Both the position numbers and the translations under genes were made by a program. From positions 65,987,478 to 66,051,477 of the forward strand of contig NC_054702.1 in NCBI RefSeq assembly GCF_016097555.1: 64,000 bases of DNA. Direction: 5' to 3'. Below the pieces are notes generated by a model that saw only the letters and a list, made by a program, of their open reading frames with translations, did no database searches and had not been told where the DNA came from. This document shows, piece after piece, positions 41,401-50,604 of the stretch. Position 1 is the stretch's first letter; every line of letters begins with the position of its first letter. The stretch is from Gigantopelta aegis (taxonomy: Eukaryota > Mollusca > Gastropoda > Neomphalida > Peltospiridae).

Positions 41401-43781
41401 AGTTAATATAATTTTACTAAATAATAGTAATAATCAGATATAAAGAGGAAGATAGAGCTTAAAAAACACACTAACATTGGAGGATTGGGGTGGGGCAGGA
41501 TATTCATATTTACAAAATAGACTTAAATGCAACATTTGACCCAAAAAAATCACTAGCCGTCAGGCATGGCAACTGTAGTTATTTACTAGCCCACCATATC
41601 ATTAGCCATAATCTAGAAGCCCTGCTTCAATAAAATAACCTGTCACCCCTAAAATGGTAATGAACATTATCAACCGACAGGGTTTATTATACTCAAAGGC
41701 AAAAGTTATTGTGACATGGATTGTTTGGAGTAATAAATTTGTGAATGGATTTATGGATGTGAACCAGAGAAAATGTGCATGAAACGCCTCAAAGAAATGC
41801 AACCAAGCAGTTGTTGCACCGATTGCATACTTTGTGCAAGAAACATGGAATATTCAGGAGAAATGCTGTCTAGTGTTCACCCTAAAAGGCCAGACATTCT
41901 GTCGCAAATCATTGCCACTCTCCAGAAGTCAGAAAAACACCATTAGTAAACTGTTTGGTGCAATTTCGTTATGCCACGTCTCAGTGAAAATGACAGATGG
42001 CGAGTCATAGGGATGCTGGAATATGGGACCTTGCAGTGTGCCGTTGTACGTCAATTCAACGTCCACAGAAACACCATATGGCACCTATGGCAACGATATC
42101 AACAAACAACCAGGTCGGGACCATCCCTGTAGCGATCGACCACCCGTGACAACCCCTCGCCAAGACACTTGGATCTGAACCACGCACCTGCGAAACAGGT
42201 TCCAGCCAGCAACCCTCACAGCCCATACCATCGCTTTCTCTAGCTTTTAGTGGCCTCAATGAGACGACGGTGCCAGGCCTGTATCAATGCTCACTCACTA
42301 CTGACTGTGTGAACCTCTAGTGATATGGCTCATTTGCATATGGCAGGTGCACCCTTTTCATGGACTATTACTAGTTTCCATACTTTCGGACATTTCTCTT
42401 TCCATGTTATAACGTTTCATACACAGCAGTAAAAACGTATCATCAATTATCTTTGTCTTTTGTGTGTCACAATAACTTTTGCCTTTGAGTATATATACTG
42501 TAAATCATTATATAATACTACTGATTAAGTAGACTGTCCCATCTAAAATCACAGAACAGACCAATTACATAGTCCCAAAGAAAAGAAAAATACTATAACC
42601 CCATTTCATTCAGTTAATGTACATTGAAATATATTTAGTTTATTATATTATCTGGACATTTATGTTGTTTTACAAGTCAGGTTGATCAAAGCGAAGCACC
42701 TTATCGTAAATCATTGTGTTTGTTTACAATGTGCATACAGGAGTTGGTAGGAGCTGATGTCACTTTCTGCCAAGCTAGAGTACTGGATGTGATGGAAAAT
42801 AAAAATGGCTGCCCCCACTTAGCAAGAATAATCATGTTTTTTCATTAATTCTAAAATTATGCTTTTTTCACTTTTTTAAACTGTCAGTATGTATTGGTAT
42901 GCATCTTTCCAACAGATAAGGCTCATGTTTGACTTCTCCACCCTTTTAACACTTGGTCGACAAAAAACAGCGAATTCGCTTATTAAATATTGTGCAAATT
43001 CATACAATGTGGTCAACATGATCACAAGTTCTCCCTATTTCATACATAGAAGTGAATTTGATGTCATACTTAAATTATGGTCGCTGATGAATGAACTATC
43101 TAGAATATTCTGACAGTGGAACTATTAGTATTAGTGTGCCTCAATCCAATCAGGTGTGGGATGGAGCTCAGTTGTAAAGTGCTCGCCTGATGTGCAGTCG
43201 GTCTAGGATCGACCCCCGTCGGTGGCCCATTAAGGCTGTGGTATGTGCTATGACGTCTGTGATGCCATGATGGGGCATATAAAAGACCCTTGCTACTAAT
43301 GAAAAATGGTAGCAGGTTTCCTTTTAAGACTATATGTCAGATTTACTAAATCAAAGTTTGACATCCAATAGCCGATGATTAATTAATCAATGTGCTCTAG
43401 TGGTATGGTTAAATAAAACAAACTTTAACTAGGCGTATCCAATTAAACTTTGGTTAAGTCCATCTTCTAGTTACAACCTCTGACATTGTCAGTGGCAGTG
43501 CCTGTGGCCTGCAAAGACCTATTTAAGGGCAAAACATTACACACTGGCGTGCAGACTAAACACCACGATGATGACATGAATCACGTGTTTATCGTTACTT
43601 TTGGACATCACGTTTTTTAAAAACACTATTCCACACATTTACTTTTAAAATACGAGTTGGCTTTTTCTTTAATTTCTTCAGCCTTCTTTTTGTCGTCTTC
43701 GTTGACTGCATCGATGTTATTTTTTATATCATTTTCTTCGCTTTTCTCCATGGTATCGCCACTTGAATTACAGTTCGACAT
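29447..43781 (-). CDS. PPP5C: Serine/threonine-protein phosphatase 5, complete, 14 exons
   Basis: CDS exons (minus): 43643-43781, 39641-39810, 39323-39394, 38196-38340, 37023-37144, 35994-36059, 35293-35391, 34356-34461, 33846-33906, 32877-32958, 31867-31954, 31000-31219, 30291-30372, 29447-29503. They join in frame to 502 aa (human 499). The protein is an Hsp90-associated PPP phosphatase. Three TPR repeats occupy about residues 31-145 ([25 protein letters not shown]). The catalytic domain has GDIHG 246-250, GDFVDRG 275-281, GNHE 307-310, HGG 357-359, RSHE 430-433 and SAPNYC ending at 457. Metal and catalytic residues D247, H249, D276, N308, H357 and H432 are all present. The C terminus [17 protein letters not shown] supplies the autoinhibitory helix. 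The start was chosen at MSNCNSS (context aaaATGt); an in-frame upstream ATG exists but lacks family support. Introns 7 and 9 carry U12 signals. Confidence 0.97.
29930..30012. promoter_or_regulatory. Cluster of TGACGT half-sites in last PPP5C intron
   Basis: gatgacgtaa, gcgacgtcataacgacgt and atgacgtcattt lie within about 80 bp, giving CRE-like palindromes. Function is unproven; it could equally be part of an unrecognised repeat. Confidence 0.3.
31718..31740 (+). repeat. Poly-G tract in PPP5C intron
   Basis: Run of about 22 G. Confidence 0.85.
32113..32442 (-). mobile_element. SINE, head type A, tatggcg tail, (GGAA)n
   Basis: Full minus-strand copy: head ggtgggatatagcctagtgg then gtaaagcatttgtttgatgc, B box ggtctaggattgatcc, linker, core agatcccttgctgctaatcg, tail gacgccatataaccgtaaat and an (ttcc)n run. 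PPP5C intron 10. Confidence 0.9.
32959..33845 (-). other. U12-type AT-AC intron of PPP5C (intron 9)
   Basis: The 5' splice site is AA|atatcctttc, matching the U12 donor consensus ATATCCTTT. The branch site is accttaac (32968-32975 region). The 3' splice site is tgcatcac|ATTTACC, ending in AC 10 nt after the branch adenosine. Splicing here yields KSKFTSQM, matching KAKYTAQM of other PP5 proteins. No in-frame GT donor gives this. The intron carries a TTAA-type MITE (33019-33365). Confidence 0.9.
33019..33365 (+). mobile_element. MITE with TTAA ends (piggyBac-like), copy 2
   Basis: Homologous to 20043-20431 and 55633-56010. The 3' end aaaactagggtctgtcac-TTTAA is kept; the 5' end is diverged or truncated. 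It lies inside the U12 AT-AC intron of PPP5C, about 40 bp from the branch site. Confidence 0.78.
34462..35292 (-). other. U12-type GT-AG intron of PPP5C (intron 7)
   Basis: The donor CCATAT|gtatccttgg matches the U12 consensus GTATCCTTT at 8 of 9 positions. Upstream of the acceptor, tatccttaatgtcatccag has a U12 branch motif (tccttaat) 10 nt before the exon and no long pyrimidine tract next to it. It joins NPY to LFNGDF in frame. Confidence 0.85.
36236..36412 (+). mobile_element. tRNA-headed SINE, short copy with alternative tail
   Basis: The head ggatttagctcagtaggtag then agtgctcacctgaggtgact is tRNA-like (A box), with a B box at ataagatcgaact. A shortened core (aaaagattccttgttac) and the tail gacatccaatagccgataat follow. 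PPP5C intron 5. Confidence 0.72.
36413..36872. mobile_element. SINE family C composite, PPP5C intron 5
   Basis: Begins caggctttgatgtgaaaaca then attgaggggagcgattt. A type B-like head in minus orientation (agcctgtagtccgatggctt, then aaccactgcaccactgaggc) is embedded at about 36571-36699. The gaggggagtgattaattact motif is repeated after it. It ends ctagtggtgccgttaaacaa. The repeated gaggggag word suggests a type B-like unit inserted into a family C element. Confidence 0.6.
38705..39290 (+). repeat. Dispersed repeat F, about 4 degenerate monomers
   Basis: Monomers of about 125-140 bp share ttcaagggccataactctg, aaaatgggtaaatc, cctgatctgtaa and aaaatttcagctcaatatct. The array starts gagagtactgctaaagcaat and ends with agacaaacagatggacggag followed by atgaaacctatagtc. 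One monomer alone occurs at 13990-14225. PPP5C intron 3. Confidence 0.8.
40797..41203 (-). mobile_element. SINE, head type B, (GAAA)n tail
   Basis: Full copy with the longest (gaaa)n run in the window at its 3' end (40797-40824). Head, linker, core and tatggcg tail are all present. PPP5C intron 1. Confidence 0.9.
41301..41624 (-). mobile_element. hAT-like MITE (CAGGGCTTCTAGA family), copy 2
   Basis: Terminal inverted repeats cagggcttctaga and tctagaagccctg are flanked by cttcaat at 41294-41300 and 41625-41631, at least 7 bp of a probable 8-bp duplication. The interior matches 22344-22693 in opposite orientation. PPP5C intron 1. Confidence 0.87.
41691..42490 (+). mobile_element. Tc1/mariner relic, internally deleted
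   Basis: Terminal inverted repeats actcaaaggcaaaagttatt and, at the right, aataacttttgcctttgagt lie next to TA dinucleotides. A frame from about 41972 reads [20 protein letters not shown] and then [20 protein letters not shown], the helix-turn-helix start of Tc1-type transposases. A frameshift follows, and [13 protein letters not shown] appears in another frame. The DDE catalytic core is absent: the element is about 800 bp where complete ones are about 1.6 kb. Not functional. PPP5C intron 1. Confidence 0.85.
43154..43430 (+). mobile_element. SINE, head type A, alternative tail
   Basis: The head gggatggagctcagttgtaa has a B box at ggtctaggatcgaccc. The linker is shortened. The core (aaaagacccttgctactaat) and the tail gacatccaatagccgatgat with gtgctctagtggtatggtta follow. 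PPP5C intron 1, about 210 bp from the first coding exon. Confidence 0.86.
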
Positions 43782-44036
43782 TTTGTTTCCAACCATACAT
43801 TGGCGAGTTCCCAATGGGAGATAACTCTTATAAGTCATAATAAAATCTCCAACAACAGTTTTATTTTAGAAAACATCTTAATGAATACTGAATTAATGTT
43901 TTGCATCAGTTGTGCTCAGGCTCGTTCCAGCACGGGGAATGTAATAGTAAAAAAAAACTAAATAAATAAAATCACCATATATAGCTCACTTTATTATTAT
44001 TATTTTTAAGGTTTACTGAATGTCACAATATTCACA

Positions 44037-44079
44037 TTACACACACACACACACACATACACACGCACGCACACGCACG

Positions 44080-44112
<33 letters not shown>
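44037..44112 (+). repeat. (CA)n microsatellite
   Basis: About 35 CA/CG dinucleotides lie about 250 bp upstream of the PPP5C start codon. Confidence 0.95.
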
Positions 44113-44114
<2 letters not shown>

Positions 44115-44174
44115 CCAAAATCTTGTTTACTATATGCAGAATTACATCATTTACTCTTTATTTTTTATTTTTTT

Positions 44175-44556
44175 AAATGTTTTATTTAACGACGCACTCA
44201 ACACATTTTATTTACGGTTATATGGCGTCAGGCATATGGTTAATGACCACACAGATTTTGAGAGAAAACCCGCTGTCGCCACTACATGGGCTACTCTTTC
44301 CGATTAGCAGCAAGGGATCTTTTATTTGCGCTTCCCACAGACAGGATAGCACAAACCATGGCCTTTGTTGAACCAGTTATGGATCACTGGTCGCTGCAAG
44401 TGGTTTACACCTACCCACTGAGCTTTGCGGAGCACTCACTCAGGATTTGGAGTCGGTATCTGGATTAAAAATCCCATGCCTCGACTGGAATCTGAACCCA
44501 TTACCTACCAGCCTGTAGACCGATGGCCTAACCACGACGCAACCGAGGCCGGTTTA
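44175..44556 (-). mobile_element. SINE, head type B, upstream of PPP5C
   Basis: Full minus-strand copy with head, linker, core and tail; the tail joins a T-rich run. It lies about 400 bp upstream of the PPP5C ATG in the presumed promoter region, in the same orientation as the gene. Confidence 0.9.
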
Positions 44557-44718
44557 CTCTTTTAAAAAGGCTTGCTACGAGATGTTTGAACAATGACTTC
44601 TTTCAGCTCCTGCCGAATGATATTGTCACTAGGTTTAAAACTTATTATATAAATCATAACTAGTGTAACATGTCTTGTTTTTCTTTTCGTAATTGTTGTC
44701 TGGTGTTATTGTTTATGT

Positions 44719-45086
44719 CCATAAGCGTACGAGACACCCCCACCCCCCCCCCCCCCCCCCCCCCCCCTCCCCCCCCCAAAAAAAAAAAGTTAAAAAAAAA
44801 AGTCCAGGAACAAAACCTCAAATTCGGGTTAAAATTATGCAGATATTCGGGGGAAATGTGCTAACCTGAAACCTTTTAACCAAGTATTTCAATCATTTTA
44901 CCCTCAAATTAGTTGTAATCCATGTAAAAATGTGTTTGCAGCCCTATAAAACTATTTGGTAGTAAAGTTCATATAAATAAATGTTGTTATACAGATTCGG
45001 GCATTTTTGTTTAATTCGGGCAGAAATCAGCCTGCCCCCCCCCCCCCCCCCCTCACCAAACAAAAATAGACGCCCGTACGCCTATG
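44719..45086 (-). mobile_element. MITE-like element with CATAGGCGTACG ends, two poly-C tracts
   Basis: Ends are ccataagcgtacgagac and cgcccgtacgcctatg. A C-rich tract lies inside each end (about 44741-44777 and 45036-45052). The interior (accaagtatttcaatc, ctatttggtagtaaagt) is the reverse complement of 1238-1524. Intact ends on both sides define the element best here. Confidence 0.75.
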
Positions 45087-45262
45087 TGTATATCTGGATT
45101 TATATATGGCAATAAATGAGTGATTGATCGATTAATCGATGTATTGATTATTGATTTGGTCTTTGATGTACCAACTCTGGAACTGTGACTGTAATTTTGA
45201 CGTATAGTCTTGGAGGGTAATCCGCTATTTGTTTCTATTAGTAGCCCATTCTCTACTAATTA

Positions 45263-45263
<1 letters not shown>

Positions 45264-45327
<64 letters not shown>
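45264..45327 (+). repeat. (TA)n microsatellite
   Basis: About 32 TA dinucleotides. Confidence 0.95.
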
Positions 45328-45328
<1 letters not shown>

Positions 45329-45379
45329 CAAAATTACATTAAAAAAAATAATAATAATAATAAAACTTACAACAGTTTA

Positions 45380-46400
45380 GTTATTTAATAATGACATGTT
45401 TCGGCATAATATTGCCTTTTTCAAATTAACAATAAGATGACGTAACGTCATCCTGACGTCATTCTCATCATGACGTCATTGAGACAAACAGATCATTTTT
45501 TATTTTTTATACACTCTCATTTCCATTATTGTAATATTGTTTTATCAATTTGTACAGGATCTGCGTAGATACAACAGTAGTCTAAAAACAGCAGGTTAAT
45601 GCATTGAAAAGTAGCCGTCAAAACAGACATTAGACCACTAACTGAACATATTGAAATTTTAAAGAACAATGTCACATTTTAAATAGAAAAAGGTAATAAT
45701 AAGTGTATAAATGCATTTTATAGCAATTTTGTTAAATTACTATAAAGACAAGATTATTTAATTAATTATGGAACATGGAAACACAAAGTAATGTCACTGT
45801 ACTGCATTGGATATTTATAACGTTACTGAATGCCTAAGATGTGTTTACATGAAATATAACGTTATCATTAAGTCCATGTGGCGTTTTGGTTCTCAGTTCG
45901 TGTATCCAAAAAGTTTCTCTAACTAGTCGATGACGTTCATCATTGCTAAATACTTGTTCAATAGGCATAAAAGAAAAGTTAGATATGGAATGATAATTCG
46001 TATTAAAGTGGGTATTAACCAACGTAGATTTGCTAGGATATATATATCCCTCAGTCCCCCAGTTCGTCGACAATACATCAGTGAATAGCTGCATTTAGCA
46101 AAATTTGCTCTATGGCCAAGCAAGGGTGTCATCATTAACTTACCTTGTAGTTGTCAAATGCACCTGTGTGCACCAAGAATGAAGGGTGTTTTGGTTGCTC
46201 TGATAATATTAACGCCATTGAACATCATTTGCTGTTAATTTCAGGAAGAAATATTTTTGGAGAAAATTTAAAACACCTGTCGCAAATTGCAGGACATATA
46301 CGTTACTGTATCGTATCTGTAAGCGTAGATCCATATTACAAGAATAGAATAACTGGATGTAGATCACAACATGTGCAGGTTGAACCTTAATTCATTTACA
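45380..46400 (-). mobile_element. Penelope-like retroelement relic (GIY-YIG endonuclease end)
   Basis: On the minus strand, a segment within 45834-46094 reads NTHFNTNYHSISNFSFMPIE, RLVRETFWIHELRTKTPHGL and then ND. This matches the C-terminal part of the GIY-YIG endonuclease of Penelope-like elements (RExxWIxxLxTxxPxGLN). The reverse transcriptase is not seen. About 400 bp past the end of this frame, the minus strand has aaaaaggcaatattatgccg followed by aaac, a stem and GAAA in the place where such elements often carry hammerhead-like motifs. The copy is broken and partial, and appears old. Confidence 0.6.
45434..45481. promoter_or_regulatory. Three CRE-like palindromes
   Basis: tgacgtaacgtca, tgacgtca and tgacgtca lie within about 45 bp, in the 3' part of the Penelope-like relic. 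Resemblance to CREB/ATF sites only; no evidence of function. Confidence 0.35.
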
Positions 46401-46904
46401 GAATATATGGTATATCCAGTTAAAGCCTCAATTTAAAAATAAAATATAGTTAAGAATGTACAGTGTCTGTATGTTTTGTGTTACGCAAGATTTTAAACAG
46501 ATACATTACAACATTTGTCATGGATATGTCCATTGTATTATGTAGTGCCATTTCATTTATTGATTCATAGACATTTAATATATATTTATCCAGATTAAGG
46601 TGGAAGAATTATCATTTCTTGTATTAAATTCGTGATTAAGTTGATCTGTTTCAAATATGTATATTTATGTCCTAATTAGGCATATCTTTCAACAAAACAA
46701 ACGCCTGTTTTGTATTGAAGACATCAACCATGAAAACTTATTTATGTTACTGAAAAACAGTATGTAACGTATACGTTGTTTACCGTAATGGGTGCTATCA
46801 TATATATTAAATTATTTTACAAAATATTGCTTCCAAGATGACACCCTGTTAGATTCCGTTCACTAATAACAAACAATAACAAAAAATTATCTACATTCTA
46901 CAAA

Positions 46905-46932
46905 CTTCATTTTTTTTTTTTTTTTTTTTTTT
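46905..46932 (+). repeat. Poly-T tract
   Basis: About 22 T in a row next to a truncated SINE. Confidence 0.8.
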
Positions 46933-46964
46933 CCCCTTCTATTTTTGAAATGCACATTAGTGGA

Positions 46965-47143
46965 GAATGGGCCTGACATTATATGCACCATCCCATTGAC
47001 AAGACAGAACGTATCACGGCCTTTGATATACCAGTCACGGTGCACGGACTTTGAACGAGAAATAGCCCAATGGGCCAATGACGGGAATCAACCCTAGACT
47101 GATCGCGTACCAGACAAGCACTTTACCACTGGACTACGCCCCC
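46965..47143 (-). mobile_element. SINE head type A, core and tail lost
   Basis: On the minus strand: head gtagtccagtggtaaagtgc, B box agtctagggttgattcccgt, linker, then the element stops after atggtgcatataat. The core and tail are missing. Confidence 0.8.
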
Positions 47144-47655
47144 TCCCCCCCCCTTAGGGAACACCCTCGAATTCTGAACTGTGCCGAAAAATCTAGTGTG
47201 TAGCAAAGGAATACAATGAATATATTTGTGTTCAGCAGGGGACATATTTTTTTCCGTTTTGGTGTTTTGGGGAAATATTGTTATATATACACTGATAAAT
47301 AAAAAGAAAAGAAAAAAGAAAGAAAAGGGGAACACACAAGTTGTAACGGCAAATTTTGACTTTAACAAAAACACTCGCATATAGTGTCAGGAAGCTAATT
47401 ATGTTATTGGGATTCAACTCCATTTTAGTGACATTCAATCCCGCATTATATATTTGTATTCTATACACACATAATACAAGAACTACGTTAGTAATCAATC
47501 AAATTTGTTCTAAAATGTCATCAGTATGTATAATGCATGTTAGTATAGAATATTGTTGCTGCCCTTTTTAAATGCTGCATCGTCTTCCTGGAACAATCCT
47601 GCATCCATCCATGCTTTTATAACACGTGAATACATTATTATGCTTTCTTTTAGCT

Positions 47656-47705
47656 CGAACTGACGCCATATAACCGTAAATAAAATGTGTTGAGTGCGTC
47701 TTTCG
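47656..47705 (+). mobile_element. SINE tail scrap
   Basis: ctgacgccatataaccgtaa then ataaaatgtgttgagtgcgt is the tatggcgtc tail alone. Confidence 0.75.
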
Positions 47706-48089
47706 CCTCACTCCATAATTAAAGTTGTAGCATGCGTTGCTGTCGGTTCCTTTGATCTTACCCATGGTGTACCCTATGGTTAGATGTTAGGCGTGTAAAA
47801 GGATGAGGCAACTACTATATGACATATAGCTTGTTTTTGTTTTGTTTAAATATTACAGGTGGTTCACAGAATTGGGGGATGTTGGAGGGTGGTACGAGTT
47901 AGCATCATTAAGAAAGTCGGGTTAACTTTGGAATTTGCCCCAATGTCTCCCATCTAATGTATTTCCCATGAATTCAAAGCTTTGCTACAGCACTACTTGC
48001 CAAGTAATTCTATATCACATCATTCTTTGGCGAACGTGATCCTCAGTGCCTGAGCAATATGCACAGTGATATGCTTATCAACACTGTTG

Positions 48090-48322
48090 CTGGTCTCTCT
48101 ATTTCTCGTTCCAACCAGAGGTCCACAACTGGTGTAACAAAAGCTGTGGTATATACTATCCTACCTCTGGGATACTGCATTATATACAAGATCCCTTGCT
48201 GCTAATCGGACGTATCCATTGAGAGGCAGAAGTGGGTTTTCTCTCTCATTAACCACATGTCCAATGCCAAACAACCGCAATTAAAGTGTGAAATGTGTCA
48301 TTAAATAAAACATTCCTTCCAT
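48090..48322 (+). mobile_element. SINE, head truncated
   Basis: Linker (ttctcgttccaaccag), core (caagatcccttgctgctaat) and tail ending gtcattaaataaaacattcc; the tRNA-like head is missing. This is the last substantial SINE before a long SINE-poor interval. Confidence 0.82.
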
Positions 48323-50573
48323 ACTCGATTTTTCAGTTTAAACTTTTGTCAGCATAATTTCTACTACTCATAGCCAAATTACAAAAATCTAGTAGCATAA
48401 GGATACATTGCACCCGATTTGTTGTTCTCAAGTGAAAGAACATTCGTGTGCCAATTATTGATTTAGTTGTTGCCATTCTGGATTAATGCCAATTATCTCA
48501 ATGTGCATGTCCCAGCATCAATTCCTGCAACTTCCCACGCCAATTGACACTGCCATGGAGTTTTTAATTCTCCATGGCACTTTTGTTCAAGTTTGTTTCC
48601 ACGGCATGTTTTTTGCCGTGTCACACGGATAAATTATCAGTTTTCTTTATATACATGAAAACAAACCCAAGCCCCAGACCATTTACATCAATTAAATGAG
48701 TATGGAAGAACCTGAGCTAAAGATTTAAAGGAATATCGATTATGAACTTGTATAATCGAGCATCACATCGTAGGGATCAACCTAACAATTTGTATTATTA
48801 TTATTATTATATATATATATAAGCGATCGATGGAAAACTCTAGGAGATACAATTAATGATGGCTGCCATCTTCGATATTACAAATGCCACAAGGGTAGGA
48901 GATAGCATAAATATGACTTTCTGGAGCTATCCTAAAACATTATTAATTCACCAATTTTTTTTTACAAAAGGTTTTATGTAATGCTTTTGTAACATAAATG
49001 CGACGCCACACAATACTAGTTCCTCGTAGGAGAATAACCGACTGCATAAACAGATTAAATGAATTGTTTTGCCTTGTCAATCGGCTACTCTCGTTCGAAG
49101 CACCGGTATAATGTAGCGTCGCCTAACACATTCGAATCGACAGTTCATAACAAAAGGTCACCATGGCATGAAATGGCACTTGCCATGCTAGATCTACAAA
49201 TGAAGATCTCCAAGACAAAGCCGACAGTAAGATTCTATTACTACCAAACTGTATCCATTCCTAAATCTAGGCAATGTTGAAAGGATACTGATAAACAATG
49301 ATGATAAAAGTAGACATAGATATAGCTCTTGCCAATTTCAAGAGTTATCAATCCCAAGCTAAAACAAAAGAAACAGGATATTTTTCAAGCATTCAGAAAT
49401 CTCCACATGGAATAAAAACAACACTTTAACACTGTGAGACTTTATTCTTGAATTGTGAATTTACACTTCAAGCATAATAAGAATGGCATAGTAATGGTCT
49501 GCATTTATGGATTCCACAACTAACAACCTATATAATCTAATGAAAGACACATCAATCTACTAGAAAATAATATTTATCCAAAGATGTATACAATCAGGAA
49601 TGGAAGAAATATGCAACTAGGACGTTGTGCACATTCTAAAGAAGTATGTATAATTTTTTTTTTAAAAGAGAAATTTATTAAACTACGTAATATATTTTTA
49701 ATTTTATGGCTTAAGCAAATATTTGCCAATTTTTTTTTTTTTTTAAATGTGTACAAAATTACTTGTTTTTCTTTAACCAGAAAGGAATACACTACTTAAT
49801 GGATTGAAACTGAAATGAATGAGACCCTAACGTACTCCTACAACACACATGTATGCATAATTCTAAAACATTTATTGATTTATATTAGTGTTGAACGTAT
49901 GTCAAATGATAGGTCTCATATCAACACTTGAAAATATACTCTTACACCTATCATTTAACAGGAAACTAACAAAGGTTAATTTGTTTCTTTAAAAAAAAAA
50001 AATCAGTAACAAAAAATTAAATTAAGTATACCCCATGTCCAGCTACTATAAACTGTCAAATATTTTAACCTACAACACACTAATCTCATCAGTAACTGAT
50101 TGTGTTATTTATGTCATTATCTAACGAAATGTACAGTAGAAACGTCTTCTAATTAACAATACATATTTTAATTATAGGAACTAATACACCCATCTTGCTA
50201 TAGGAAAAAAATTAAAAATTAAAAATTAAAATTAAATAAATAAATAAAGTAATTACTTCCTAAATCTAAAAGTATTCTTCTTTGTGAACTTTTTACATCA
50301 GCAGATCTTATAAATATTTTATAATGTAATCATCTGCCTTTTCCAGCTTAATCTTTACAGCCACATGTCATAAGATTTAAATGTAATCAATACACATGCA
50401 AACGTTAACAGCGCACTGAGAACTGAGAACTTACGTTATCATGGTATTTGAATTAAAACAAATAACCCATCCTCTCTCCACACACGTTAGGTCATAACAC
50501 ATAAAATGTTAAATATTTTTAAGAGCAATAATATGAATTCAGACCACTTCATTTAAACCATACCTTGTTGTTC

Positions 50574-50604
<31 letters not shown>

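Noticed and set aside
49059-49280. Frame of 73 codons in the gene-poor interval
   Set aside because: Composition looks protein-like, but there is no homologue I recognise and no clear splice context.
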